A DNA stretch of 64,000 nt from Stenomitos rutilans HA7619-LM2 (GCA_019358945.1 JAHHIE010000013.1:57670-121669); one strand, 5' to 3'; positions 51,932 to 61,062 are shown, numbered from the stretch's first letter. Notes: a model not told the origin generated them from the letters alone. Made by a program: numbers and translations.

Positions 51932-52294
51932 ATGCAAGACAAGCAGAAGGTTACGCTATATCTCCCGCCAGAGTTGCACCGTCAACTGAAGATTCGAGCG
52001 GCACTAGACTCTGAAACGATGACGGATATTGCTCAAAGGGCAATTGTGTTTTACCTCTCTCACTCAGAGTTGGTCGATGGATATGAAGAGTCAAAGCACG
52101 GTCAAGCTCACAGAGTTTACACCTGTCCAGACTGCTCGTCTCCTTCTGTCTTGAAGGGCGATGACATGATTTCACTCCGCTCCCAGTCAGGTGTTTTGCT
52201 TGAGGAGAGGGTGTCAGCCAGCAAAGTACAGGTAGCCAATGCAGCTTCTGCAAAGGTTGCTTCTCAAGGTGAGGGTGAGTTGGTTCCCTGCTAG
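51932..52294 (+). CDS. Ribbon-helix-helix protein with a CPxC motif
   Basis: A 120-residue protein. Residues about 5-45 are a ribbon-helix-helix domain (QKVTLYLPPELHRQLKIRAA, then TMTDIAQRAIVFYL), the fold of CopG/Arc-type regulators and many antitoxins. The second half has a YTCPDCSSPSVL motif, half of a zinc knuckle that could pair in a dimer. No toxin gene is adjacent, so it may be a stand-alone regulator. It precedes the ycf46-like gene by 135 bases on the same strand. The ATG of MQDKQKVTLYL is preferred because upstream codons are not protein-like. Confidence 0.7.
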   Translation: MQDKQKVTLYLPPELHRQLKIRAALDSETMTDIAQRAIVFYLSHSELVDGYEESKHGQAHRVYTCPDCSSPSVLKGDDMISLRSQSGVLLEERVSASKVQVANAASAKVASQGEGELVPC

Positions 52295-52429
52295 GTCGTA
52301 GTCGTTTTTGATTTGACTGCTCTAGTGATGCATTCTTGCTCAGTGGCTAGTTGACATCTGCCATTAGGTTTAAGCAAGCTAAGGATTCTAGGTTTTCAAT
52401 GTTTGCACTGTCTCTCGTGGGTTGATGTT

Positions 52430-53935
52430 ATGCAGGAAGAACTTAGTATTCTGATACAGGCCCAGTACCCCCTTATTTACATGGTGACATCTGAGGAAGA
52501 GCGGGCTGAGCAGACTATTGCAGCCATTTCTCAGGCAAAACCTCAGCGCCGTGTATACGTTTGGACAGTGACTCACGGCATTGTTGAGTACGGCCAGCCT
52601 CGCAACGTAACCCAGCACAACACCGTTTCGCCGGAGGCCGCGATTGAGTGGGTCATTCGTCACAAAGAGCCTGGGATATTTGTCTTTAAGGATCTTCACC
52701 CGTTCTATTCAGCTCCAGTGATTCGCTGGTTGCGAGATGCGATTGCAAGCTTCAAAGGCAGTCAGAAGGCCATTATTCTGATGTCTCCTGTGCAGGAGAT
52801 TCCGATTGAGCTAGAGAAGGAAATAGCGGTGCTGGATTACCCCATGCCAGATATGGGCGAACTCAACCATGTGCTTTCACAACAGCTTGAGCAGGTTCGT
52901 ACTCGACGCATTACGACAGAGGCAAGAGAGAAGCTGCTGAAGGCAGCGTTGGGTTTAACAAAAGATGAAGCCGAGAAAGTTTACCGCAAAGCCCAGGTTA
53001 CGGCTGGGCGTTTAACAGAAGAAGAAGTCGATATCGTTCTGTCTGAGAAGAAGCAACTGATTCGTCGCAACGGCATCTTGGAATACGTTGAAGAAGACGA
53101 AACGATCGATTCGGTTGGTGGCTTAGAGGAACTGAAGCGCTGGCTCAAGCAACGGTCTAATGCCTTTACTGAGCGTGCCAGAGAGTATGGCTTGCCTCAG
53201 CCAAAAGGCATGTTGATTTTAGGGGTTCCTGGATGCGGCAAATCACTCATTGCAAAAACAACGTCCCGTTTGTGGGGGCTACCGCTGCTGCGTTTAGATA
53301 TGGGACGGGTCTATGACGGTTCAATGGTGGGGCGATCGGAAGCGAACTTGCGTGGTGCTTTGAAGACAGCAGAGTCGATCTCGCCAGCAATTCTGTTCAT
53401 TGATGAAATGGACAAGGCGTTCGCGGGTAGCACGGGCTCAGCCGATTCTGACGGTGGTACCTCTAGCCGCATTTTCGGCTCCTTTCTCACCTGGATGCAA
53501 GAGAAAACGTCTCCTGTGTTTGTGATGGCAACGGCGAACCGAGTCGAGCGGTTGCCTGGAGAGTTTCTACGCAAGGGACGGTTTGACGAAATCTTTTTTG
53601 TCGATCTGCCTAATAGTGAAGAGCGCAAAGAGATTTTCAAAATTCATCTTTCCAAGCGTCGCCGCGAGATTGCACGCTTTGATTTAGACCAGTTGGCGAA
53701 TGTTTGCGAGGGTTTCTCAGGCGCTGAGATTGAGCAAGCTCTGGTAGCCGCAATGTACGAGGCGTTTGCCCAGGATCGAGAGTTTACTCAACTGGACATT
53801 ATTGCGGCGATTAAGTCAACGCTACCGCTTTCTAAGACGATGACTGAGCAGGTAACTGCCCTTAGGGACTGGGCAAGGCAGCGCGCGCGACCTGCTGCAT
53901 CCTCAGTGGCTGAATATCAGCGACTTGAGTTCTAA
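52430..53935 (+). CDS. ycf46: Ycf46-like AAA ATPase
   Basis: A 501-residue AAA protein. The N-terminal domain (about 1-185) begins MQEELSILIQAQYPLIYMVT, and the AAA core has Walker A GVPGCGKS (265-272), Walker B ILFIDEMDK, sensor and arginine-finger segments (MATANRVERLPGEFLRKGRFDE). It matches Ycf46, conserved in cyanobacteria and red-algal plastids and linked to photosynthesis or inorganic-carbon responses. A Ycf35/DUF1257 gene follows after 131 bases, a conserved neighbourhood. All catalytic motifs are intact. Start ATG of MQEELS used; a TTG nine codons earlier is unlikely. Confidence 0.88.
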   Translation: MQEELSILIQAQYPLIYMVTSEEERAEQTIAAISQAKPQRRVYVWTVTHGIVEYGQPRNVTQHNTVSPEAAIEWVIRHKEPGIFVFKDLHPFYSAPVIRWLRDAIASFKGSQKAIILMSPVQEIPIELEKEIAVLDYPMPDMGELNHVLSQQLEQVRTRRITTEAREKLLKAALGLTKDEAEKVYRKAQVTAGRLTEEEVDIVLSEKKQLIRRNGILEYVEEDETIDSVGGLEELKRWLKQRSNAFTERAREYGLPQPKGMLILGVPGCGKSLIAKTTSRLWGLPLLRLDMGRVYDGSMVGRSEANLRGALKTAESISPAILFIDEMDKAFAGSTGSADSDGGTSSRIFGSFLTWMQEKTSPVFVMATANRVERLPGEFLRKGRFDEIFFVDLPNSEERKEIFKIHLSKRRREIARFDLDQLANVCEGFSGAEIEQALVAAMYEAFAQDREFTQLDIIAAIKSTLPLSKTMTEQVTALRDWARQRARPAASSVAEYQRLEF

Positions 53936-54066
53936 AAGCTTTCTCCTGCTCCCAACAGGAGGAAAGGCTAGCATTTGCTAGCAGCCAACCCAAAAAGCTA
54001 ATAGCGATCGTTGTTAGCTCCTGACCACCAAACGTTGTTCTCAAATCTCCACAGGAGGAAACTCAA

Positions 54067-54420
54067 ATGTCTCACTTTAGCACTCTGCGTACCAAGATCA
54101 CCGATGCCGAAATCCTGAAGGCTTCTCTCCGTGATCTAGGGATCTCGGTGAAGACGGATGCCGATGTTCGTGGCTACAACGGTCAACGTGTTCGTTCGGA
54201 CATCGTTGCTGTTCTAGAAGGCGAATATGATCTGGGCTGGTCTCGCAATACCGATGGTTCTTTTGACCTGATTGCTGACCTCTGGGGCGTGGCTAAAAAG
54301 CACAACCAGACCGAGCTAATCAACTCGATTAACCAGAAGTACGCCGTGAACAAGACTTTGTCTGAAGTCAAGCGTCCTGGTCTGCAAAATGCAAACGTCA
54401 AACTGGTACTACAAAAGTAG
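54067..54420 (+). CDS. ycf35: Ycf35 / DUF1257 protein
   Basis: A 117-residue soluble protein starting MSHFSTLRTKITDAEILKAS with the family's typical SHFS start and GYNGQRVRSDIVA segment. DUF1257 (Ycf35) is found in cyanobacteria and algal plastids and its function is not known. CAGGAGGAAACTCAA before the ATG is a strong ribosome site. It follows the ycf46-like gene and is closed by a clear terminator, so the two are likely co-transcribed or at least functionally linked. Confidence 0.9.
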   Translation: MSHFSTLRTKITDAEILKASLRDLGISVKTDADVRGYNGQRVRSDIVAVLEGEYDLGWSRNTDGSFDLIADLWGVAKKHNQTELINSINQKYAVNKTLSEVKRPGLQNANVKLVLQK

Positions 54421-54444
54421 TTTCCTTACGCGTTCCCAAACTAG

Positions 54445-54477
54445 CGGGTTAACCCTTCCCCGGTTAGCCCGTTTTTT
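54445..54477 (+). terminator. Rho-independent terminator after ycf35
   Basis: CGGGTTAACC and GGTTAGCCCG form a ten-bp stem with one mismatch and a seven-base loop, followed by six T. Confidence 0.85.
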
Positions 54478-54576
54478 GTTTGGGCTTCAGGGTTTGGGCG
54501 TAAGATGAATGGCAAGCGCCTCATTCGACCGTTGATCAGCCGTCTAAACGTCCTGTTTAATTGCCATGCTTTTGCT

Positions 54577-55452
54577 ATGAATCCGATTTCTCTGGAGCTT
54601 GATCAACAGATCAGACAATTGCTACGTGGCTGTGGTCAGTATGCCGAGCAAATGGCAGCCAGCCAGTTTGAGGTGTTTGAGAAAGGGCCGGATGATTACG
54701 TCACCACTATCGACTCGCTTCTGGATCAAAAGCTGTCAGCCGCATTTAAACTCATGTTTCCTGACGATGGAGTGATCACAGAAGAGGATGCACAGTCGAG
54801 AGCGAAATTTCACGATCGCTACGGTCGTCTCTGGTGTATTGACCCCATTGACGGTACTGAAGATTTTATTCACCGCAAGCGCGATTACGCTGTTATGGTG
54901 GGCTTGCTGCAAGACTATCAGCCGATCGCAGGATGGCTATATGCCCCTGCCTATGACCAACTTTACTACGGCGGTTCACATTGGGGGGTGTTTCAAACCA
55001 CGGCAGAGGAGGTACCAGCGCCCTTATTGAGCATTGAACCCGCGTCTCCAACCGCCAGCTTTTGCCCAGTTCTCATTGGGCATCGTGATCAGTCCCGATT
55101 TGGTAACGCGATCGCCCAGCTCATTCCAGAGGCACAGTTCTATTCACTGGGCAGTTTTGGGCTTAAGGTCGTTGATGTTATTTTGGGGCGAGCAGGGCTT
55201 TACCTCTATTTCAACGGTCGAGTCAAACTGTGGGATACCGTCGGGCCGCTAGCATTGGCAAGAGCGGCTGGGTTAGTGTGCTGCGATTTAGAGGGGCGAT
55301 CGATCAGTTTCTCGCCTCATGATATAGATGCTGAGACGCTGGCACACAAACAACCAATCTTAGTGGGCTGGGCAAATTATGTTGAATTGTTACGTCCCAA
55401 GCTGAAAGCAGCCGTTGAAGCGGTGATGCAGAATTTGGAATCCTCAGTTTAG
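54577..55452 (+). CDS. Inositol monophosphatase-family (CysQ-like) phosphatase
   Basis: A 291-residue enzyme. Mg-binding motifs are present: the Glu pair in GVITEEDA, DPIDGTEDF (the main signature), and the C-terminal KLWDTVGPLALARAAG with its Asp. Family members dephosphorylate inositol phosphates, fructose-1,6-bisphosphate or 3'-phosphoadenosine 5'-phosphate; CysQ-type activity is likely but not proven here. I use the ATG of MNPISLELDQQ because the 24 codons upstream have a different composition. Cytoplasmic, no signal peptide. Confidence 0.82.
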   Translation: MNPISLELDQQIRQLLRGCGQYAEQMAASQFEVFEKGPDDYVTTIDSLLDQKLSAAFKLMFPDDGVITEEDAQSRAKFHDRYGRLWCIDPIDGTEDFIHRKRDYAVMVGLLQDYQPIAGWLYAPAYDQLYYGGSHWGVFQTTAEEVPAPLLSIEPASPTASFCPVLIGHRDQSRFGNAIAQLIPEAQFYSLGSFGLKVVDVILGRAGLYLYFNGRVKLWDTVGPLALARAAGLVCCDLEGRSISFSPHDIDAETLAHKQPILVGWANYVELLRPKLKAAVEAVMQNLESSV

Positions 55453-55503
55453 AGAAGACTGCTTATACTAGGAATCTGCGTCTTTTCTCGCAACGTATCA
55501 GTC

Positions 55504-55658
55504 ATGCAGATCTTAGAGGCTGAAGATTTGAGTTGGGGCACGATCGAGGTTTGCCAGATATTGCATACCGCTTTGAAGACACCTTACAAGTGCGGTTCAA
55601 AGCTTGCTACTATTTTCCACATCAGGTGGAATTTACCGTTGATGCTAAGGATCCGTAA
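55504..55658 (+). pseudogene. Frameshifted gene fragment
   Basis: A frame starting MQILEAEDLSWGTIE loses protein-like character at about codon 16, while the +3 frame then reads on as LPDIAYRFEDTLQVRFKACY to a TAA at 55656-55658. Joining the two gives a plausible ~50-residue protein, so a one- or two-base shift near 55548 is likely. No family recognised; could also be chance. Confidence 0.35.
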
Positions 55659-55773
55659 ATTCTCCCTCAAAGAAGCCGTGATGATCCTGCCATGATAATA
55701 CATAGGCAGTGATGCTGCCTTTTTTGCCCCTTACCGTTGTTTCTGTTCAGCCTCCTTATTTCATAGACTTTTC

Positions 55774-56463
55774 ATGCAGATCGAAGCGTTTAGTGAACTC
55801 TTCCCCCTCTTAACGGCAGCCAGTCCAGAAACGTTGGAGTGGCTACTGTCAGTTGCCGTTGAACATGAGTACCCTGCTAATCGGGCCGTGTTGATGGAAG
55901 ATGCGTGGGGAAACGCCGTTTATTTCGTCGCCTCTGGGTGGGTCAAGGTGCGGCGGCTATCTGGTTCGGGTGAAGATGTTGTCACCTTAGCGGTGCTGGG
56001 ACGGGGTGACTTTTTTGGCGAAATGGCGATTTTGGATGAATCGCCGCGATCGACGGATGTCATTGCCCTTTCTGCGGTAAAGCTCATCAGCATTTCGGCG
56101 CAGCGGTTTATTCAAACCTTATTCAAAGATCCGCAATTGCACCATCGCATGCTGCAATTGATGGTGCGACGGTTGCGACAAACAAACATCCGCTTTCAGC
56201 TAAGGCATCAACCGCCTGCCGTGAAGCTGGCAAATACGCTGGTTTCACTAGGCGAAAACTATGGTCAGGAAACGCCATATGGGGTAGAAATCTTCAACAT
56301 TCCCTTCAAAGATCTGGCAGACGTGACGGATATTGGCGTTGAGGAAACCGCCAAAATTATGGAAAAGCTCGATAGCAAAGGTTGGATTAAAATTGACACG
56401 GCTAGTCATACCGTCTGTCTAACAAACCTGAAACAGCTGATGCACCTTGCTGGTAAAGTTTAG
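55774..56463 (+). CDS. Crp/Fnr-family transcriptional regulator
   Basis: A 229-residue regulator with a cyclic-nucleotide-binding-type domain (about 10-130; GRGDFFGEMAILDESPRSTD marks the phosphate-binding cassette, here with Glu, Asp and Ser-Pro-Arg-Ser) and a winged helix-turn-helix (about 165-225; FKDLADVTDIGVEETAKIME). The cassette Arg-Ser pair is close to that of cAMP binders, so a nucleotide ligand is possible. It does not match NtcA closely. No iron-sulfur Cys cluster of Fnr type is seen. Stand-alone gene on the plus strand. Confidence 0.85.
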   Translation: MQIEAFSELFPLLTAASPETLEWLLSVAVEHEYPANRAVLMEDAWGNAVYFVASGWVKVRRLSGSGEDVVTLAVLGRGDFFGEMAILDESPRSTDVIALSAVKLISISAQRFIQTLFKDPQLHHRMLQLMVRRLRQTNIRFQLRHQPPAVKLANTLVSLGENYGQETPYGVEIFNIPFKDLADVTDIGVEETAKIMEKLDSKGWIKIDTASHTVCLTNLKQLMHLAGKV

Positions 56464-56507
56464 CGTTCAGCTTGACACAGTCAGTGCCGCGATCGACTGT
56501 TATGCTA

Positions 56508-56613
56508 GGGGCTGTCATCAGTGACTCATACACATGACTGTTAGCAAGGGTTACAGCCCCCAGTCTGGTTTGTGAGGACGGGTGCGGTAAGGCTGAGACC
56601 GCAAGTCGGCACC
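56508..56613 (+). ncRNA. Candidate structured RNA or leader upstream of the M61 peptidase
   Basis: Between the Crp-type gene and the M61 gene, GGGGCTGT (56508-56515) pairs with ACAGCCCC (56553-56560), and GGTGC (56581-56585) with GCACC (56609-56613), the second enclosing the small hairpin GCGGT/ACCGC. A TATGCT box lies just upstream at 56501-56506 and a TTGACA at 56472-56477, though their spacing is long. It does not match a riboswitch class I know. Confidence 0.4.
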
Positions 56614-56734
56614 TAGTTGATGACGCGCCCTGGCGAACAATCAGCAGTATGGAAATCACGCGGTAATCTTTCTTTAAAGGCAGTCTCAGCTTGTTTACCG
56701 TAATTTGAACAAGTAAAACAGAGCAGCATTAAGC

Positions 56735-58597
56735 ATGAATCGAGAAGACCTGGATCAAAGTAGTCAGATCGAACCATCTCAATCAATCGACCTTGAGACA
56801 GGGCGAAAAACCGCTTCGCAACCCTTGCCCAACTCGCTGCCGTTGCAACTGCATTACAAAGTAGCGATGCCAGAGCCAGAGACACACTTGTTTGAGGTGT
56901 GCTTGCACGTTACAGGCTGGCACCACGATCAGGGGACGTTGCTCGACCTGAAGATGCCAGTCTGGACTCCAGGATCTTATTTGGTGCGAGAGTACGCCAG
57001 ACATTTGCAGGACTTTGGTGCTGCGAGCGATCGCACAAACGCCTCCTTACCCTGGCGTAAGCTCAGCAAAAATCACTGGCAGATCGAAACCCAGGGGCAC
57101 TCAGATTTGACCGTGCGCTACCGGATCTACGCCGATGAGCTGTCCGTGCGAACCAATCACTTAGACGGCACGCATGGTTACTTTAATGGAGCCGCGCTGT
57201 TCTTCTACATTCCAGGGTACGAGCACTGCCCTTTGCAGCTTACGATCGTCCCTCCTCCTGACTGGCATGTATCCACTCCACTTCCGGCCTTGAATACACC
57301 GCATACCTTTGAAGCTCCCGATTTTGACACACTGGTCGATAGCCCGTTTGAAATTGGTCGCCATGCAGTGTACGAGTTTGAAGCGCTGGGTAAACCGCAT
57401 CAACTAGCCGTGTGTGGCGACGGCAATCTGGAGCCAGAGCGGTTGATTCCAGACATTCAAAAGCTGATTCAGGTCGAAGCGGATCTGTTTGGCGGGTTGC
57501 CCTACGATCGCTACCTCTTTTTGCTGCACCTGTCGTCACAAGGGTTTGGCGGACTGGAGCACAAGTCTTCTTGTTCGCTGATCTATCAGCGCTTTGGGTT
57601 TCGGAGCAAGGATAAGTACGATCGCTTCATTCAGCTTGTGGCGCACGAATTTTTTCACCTCTGGAACGTGAAGCGGATTCGGCCCAAAGCGTTGGAGGTC
57701 TTTGATTATGAGCAAGAAAACTACACGCCATCGCTCTGGTTTAGCGAGGGTACAACCAGCTTCTACGATCTAGTCATTCCCTATCGGGCGGGAATTTATG
57801 ATCTGCGTACCTACCTGATCGCGCTTAACCGTGAGATTACTCGCTTTCAGATGACACCGGGGCGCAAAGTACAGCCCTTAAGTGAGTCCAGTTTTGATGC
57901 CTGGATTAAGCTGTATCGCGCCGATGCGAATAGTCCTAACTCCCAAATGTCTTACTATTTGAAGGGAGAAATGGTGTCGCTGTTGCTTGATCTGCTGATC
58001 CGCGAACGGCATGGCAATCGGCGATCGATGGATGATGTCATGCGACACCTGTGGGAGCAGTTTGGTAAACCCGAAGTGGGTTTTACACCCACACAACTCC
58101 AGCAGGTCATTGAGGGAGTTGCCGACACTGATTTAACAGACTTTTTTGAGCGATACATGCACAGAACAGATGATTTGCCGTTTGATGAGTATCTCAACCC
58201 GTTTGGATTGCGCTTACTGGGAGACAGTGGTGCAGAAGATGGAGTTCCGTACCTGGGTCTAACGGCAAAAACGGAATCTGGGCGTGAGGTGGTGAAATTT
58301 GTCGAGTCAGGGTCCCCTGCCCGCAAAGCTGGGATCGATGCTGGCGATGAGCTTCTTGCCATGAATGGTCTGCGGGTAACGGCGGATCAGTTGGCTGAGC
58401 GGCTACGAGATTTTCGATCGGGCGATCGTCTCCAACTTTCCTTTTTCCATCAGGATGAGTTGCGTTCCAGTACGGTCACCCTTGCAGAGCCGCGAGCAAC
58501 TCGCTTTCAGGTCGTTCCAGTTGAGCAACCGTCCCATAAGCAGGCGCAAAACTTTTTGGGTTGGCTCGGTGTACCGTTGGAAAGCATTAGAGGGTAG
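56735..58597 (+). CDS. M61-family metallopeptidase with PDZ domain
   Basis: A 620-residue zinc peptidase of the glycyl-aminopeptidase group. The N-terminal beta domain covers about 30-200, the catalytic domain has HEFFH (His304, Glu305, His308) and the third ligand Glu338 in WFSEGTTSFYD, and a PDZ domain lies at about 500-580 (VKFVESGSPARKAGIDAGDE). Family members cleave N-terminal Gly or Ala. No signal peptide is seen, so it is probably cytoplasmic. All catalytic residues are intact. A structured leader may precede it. Confidence 0.88.
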   Translation: MNREDLDQSSQIEPSQSIDLETGRKTASQPLPNSLPLQLHYKVAMPEPETHLFEVCLHVTGWHHDQGTLLDLKMPVWTPGSYLVREYARHLQDFGAASDRTNASLPWRKLSKNHWQIETQGHSDLTVRYRIYADELSVRTNHLDGTHGYFNGAALFFYIPGYEHCPLQLTIVPPPDWHVSTPLPALNTPHTFEAPDFDTLVDSPFEIGRHAVYEFEALGKPHQLAVCGDGNLEPERLIPDIQKLIQVEADLFGGLPYDRYLFLLHLSSQGFGGLEHKSSCSLIYQRFGFRSKDKYDRFIQLVAHEFFHLWNVKRIRPKALEVFDYEQENYTPSLWFSEGTTSFYDLVIPYRAGIYDLRTYLIALNREITRFQMTPGRKVQPLSESSFDAWIKLYRADANSPNSQMSYYLKGEMVSLLLDLLIRERHGNRRSMDDVMRHLWEQFGKPEVGFTPTQLQQVIEGVADTDLTDFFERYMHRTDDLPFDEYLNPFGLRLLGDSGAEDGVPYLGLTAKTESGREVVKFVESGSPARKAGIDAGDELLAMNGLRVTADQLAERLRDFRSGDRLQLSFFHQDELRSSTVTLAEPRATRFQVVPVEQPSHKQAQNFLGWLGVPLESIRG

Positions 58598-58787
58598 GAC
58601 TTTCAGCTATCCGCGTTCAGCTTTGTGAACTATGTTTGAGATTGAACGTTGACAGCAGATTTGCATACTTCGAGCCCTACTTTAGATCTTGCACCATTCT
58701 CAAGAAGGCATTTTCAAAGCTTCTTAGTGATTGCATTAGCCTGCAATTGATTGCAGGGCGGTTGCTGCAAGTGGTGCAAGATGTCAG

Positions 58788-59567
58788 TTACCCTAGACGG
58801 TAGCCAAAGCCTCGCACCGTAATGATGTACTGTGGGTTGCTCGGATCTAGCTCTAATTTTTCTCTTAGCCAGCGGATGTGGACATCCACTGTTTTAGAGT
58901 CACCCATGAAATCAATCCCCCAAACCTTTTCTAAAAGTTGATCGCGGGAGAAAACACGGCGCGGATTGTTCATAAACAATTCCAGCAGGGTAAATTCTTT
59001 CGGTGACAAGTTGACAGTCTCGTTACGTACAGTCACCCGGCACTCTTGAGGGTAGAGGGCAATTTCTTGAAACTGAAGCACAAGCTGTTCTTGAAGCTGA
59101 GGTTGGCGGCTAGCTCGACGCAGTAGCGATCGACAGCGTGCAATTAACTCCCGCATCCCAAACGGTTTGGCTAGGTAATCATCGGCTCCAATCTCTAGCC
59201 CGACCACAACATCTGTTTCAGTACCCTTAGCGCTGAGCATGAGAATTGGTGTAATCATGCCGTCTTGCCGCATGAGACGACATAAATCCAATCCACTAAT
59301 GTAGGGCAACATAAGGTCAAGGATCAGCAGATCGATCGCAGGTATCTCTGCCTCTTCACTGGCCTGAGAGGCTCGCATCACGTCTAACGCCTGACGACCA
59401 TCCTCTACTGCCAACACCTGATAGCCTTCATCGGTCAACGCCATTGTGATCGTCTCGCGGATCAGTGCTTCATCCTCAACAATGAGAATGAAGGGCTGAG
59501 CATTTTCAGGCGATTTAGCAACTCCAGGCGATCGCATCATGGTATTAAATTTTGCAGCTTCAGACAT
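58788..59567 (-). CDS. OmpR/PhoB-family response regulator, SphR-like
   Basis: A 259-residue regulator. The receiver domain (about 26-150) has the acidic pair EDE near 31-33, phospho-acceptor Asp84 in LLILDLMLP, and Lys in YLAKPFGM. The winged-helix effector domain (about 160-259) has LSPKEFTLLELFMNNP and GDSKTVDVHIRWLREKLELD. The effector sequence resembles PhoB and cyanobacterial SphR, not RpaA or RpaB. A Pho-box-like triplet about 210 bases upstream fits autoregulation by phosphate, but the assignment stays tentative. No histidine kinase gene is adjacent. Confidence 0.8.
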   Translation of the reverse strand: MSEAAKFNTMMRSPGVAKSPENAQPFILIVEDEALIRETITMALTDEGYQVLAVEDGRQALDVMRASQASEEAEIPAIDLLILDLMLPYISGLDLCRLMRQDGMITPILMLSAKGTETDVVVGLEIGADDYLAKPFGMRELIARCRSLLRRASRQPQLQEQLVLQFQEIALYPQECRVTVRNETVNLSPKEFTLLELFMNNPRRVFSRDQLLEKVWGIDFMGDSKTVDVHIRWLREKLELDPSNPQYIITVRGFGYRLG

Positions 59568-59775
59568 TTAAGTGCCGTGGGTGAGAGTCAATCTTTATTT
59601 GCGAGCCTAGAACTGAGTAGCCAATCATTTGCAGCCTTATGCTTTGCTACCGTCTTTAAAGAAGAGAAAACAACACACGGCTGAGAATTCATTTATGAAT
59701 CGGTCGTGAAAGTAAAACGAATAAACACAAATCTAGATGCAGCAAACTGATGTCAGTAAATTTGCTGGCTAAATT

Positions 59776-59805
59776 AGGTTAAGCTTTGGTAAATTTCAGA
59801 TTAAG
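59776..59805 (-). promoter_or_regulatory. Pho-box-like triple repeat
   Basis: Three 8-mers spaced by exactly three bases: on the minus strand CTTAATCT, ATTTACCA and CTTAACCT. The cyanobacterial Pho box is three such repeats near CTTAACCT at an 11-base period, so the first and third match well and the middle is weak. It lies between the SphR-like gene and the divergent broken lipoprotein gene and could serve either. Confidence 0.55.
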
Positions 59806-60071
59806 CCTGAAATAATGGTTTCTTTAGGGCAGTTTAAAGGCTTTAAAGAGGCAGGCAGTAACCATCAGCATCATACAGATTTTTTCAAATATGGCAATCA
59901 GAGAGGCGGTACACTCAAAGCGCCAAAAAAATGGGCGAGTCGTGCCTTAGCCAGCTTAAGTTATGGCGCTAATTCGCTCATGGTATACAAGCACGGTTCT
60001 AACCACTAAAAAGCTCAGGAGGGTTGATCACACGGCGCATAATAGCAGGGTCGCTGATTCATGAGGCATCT

Positions 60072-61062
60072 ATGCAAAAACACATTCTTCTACTCATCGC
60101 TTCACTACCACTGCTCGTAAGCTGCATTAAAGAGCTACCTCATACCAATTTGAATTGAAAATGCGACACATCCTGTAGGGGCAAGGCATTGCCTTGCCCC
60201 TACCCACCGATTGATCTGTAGCCGTCATTCTTTAAATCGGTATCAGGTTCAAAGTAAGCCATCGCAAGCTTGTGCCACGTCCGTTAGCCAGAACGGGGAG
60301 CAAGGCATTCGGAAGATCGCACGCGCTCATTTAAGCGTTAGCCCGGATGCAACCACTGCGGTCATATCGAATGCTCAAAAATTTATCGTTCCTGTGCCGA
60401 TGTTGAGTAACGGTGGAGAGCCTTTAGTGTATCCACAAGACGCTGAAAAGGCAGGGCAACCCATTTTAGACTACACAGACAAACCGATCGGCGGTAACGC
60501 AGGCGCGACAGAAGTCGCTCGTGGGCTAGTTTTCTTCAATGGCAAAGATAAGTCATGGCAAGCGGTTTTAGGCGATGGCAACGGCGTCATTATTATTAAT
60601 GAAGTGACTCAAGACCGGGCAAAAAAGCTAGATCAAAAAATTCGTGGCTTGCAGCCAAACCTAAATAATTTGACGCTAAACGACCTGAAGCAAGTGATTC
60701 GATTTGCACAACAGCTTGGGTTAGTTGATATGTATAACTCTACTCGTGTATTTATTCAAGAGAATATGACCCCTGTAATCGCAGGTGATGACTCTACACT
60801 GAATAGCAAAGAAGTGGACGCATCTGGGTTTAAGAAAAGAGACGATCGCGACATCAATCAAGCGATTTATATTCCTGGTACCTTTGTCTTTGAAGGGCCT
60901 GCTGCCAGCCCACAGGAGTTTAAAAATGGTGGTGTGATTGTCGTACAGAGCGGCAAGATGCGCGGAGTGCAACCAGATATCTTTGTGCGGACGTATAAGC
61001 TGAGTAATGGACGCGCGATCGAGTCTGTGACGGCAGATTTAAAGAGCCAGTGTGTGGTTTAG
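60072..61062 (+). pseudogene. Lipoprotein gene interrupted by a 100-bp mini-element
   Basis: The gene opens with MQKHILLLIASLPLLVSC, a signal peptide with a lipobox Cys, and runs into a stop at 60156-60158 inside an inserted sequence. Removing 60143-60242 restores one continuous frame of 296 codons: the lipobox part reads on through HQVQSKPSQACATS into a long alpha/beta domain (IPGTFVFEGPAASP and SGKMRGVQPDIFVRTYKL near the end). The downstream part is open but has no good start outside the insert. The mature domain is not recognised. It could still be expressed as a non-exported fragment from within the insert. Confidence 0.7.
60143..60242. mobile_element. 100-bp miniature element in the lipoprotein gene
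   Basis: Ends TACCAATTT and AAATCGGTA are inverted repeats with one mismatch. The centre is a long palindrome, GTAGGGGCAAGGCA and its complement around 60175-60203. Removing exactly these 100 bases rejoins the host gene's frame, which shows it is an insertion. No coding capacity; probably mobilised by a transposase encoded elsewhere. Confidence 0.75.

Noticed and set aside
56581..56640. TPP riboswitch suspected from GGGTGC and GGCTGAGA
   Set aside because: The second conserved half of the TPP aptamer (the CTGATC...GCGTAGGGA region) is missing and the downstream gene is a peptidase.
59815..60009. Plus-strand frame of 64 codons directly after the Pho-box-like site
   Set aside because: No ribosome-binding site, low-complexity His/Lys/Gly/Asn composition and no recognised motif; it probably lies in the leader of the broken lipoprotein gene.
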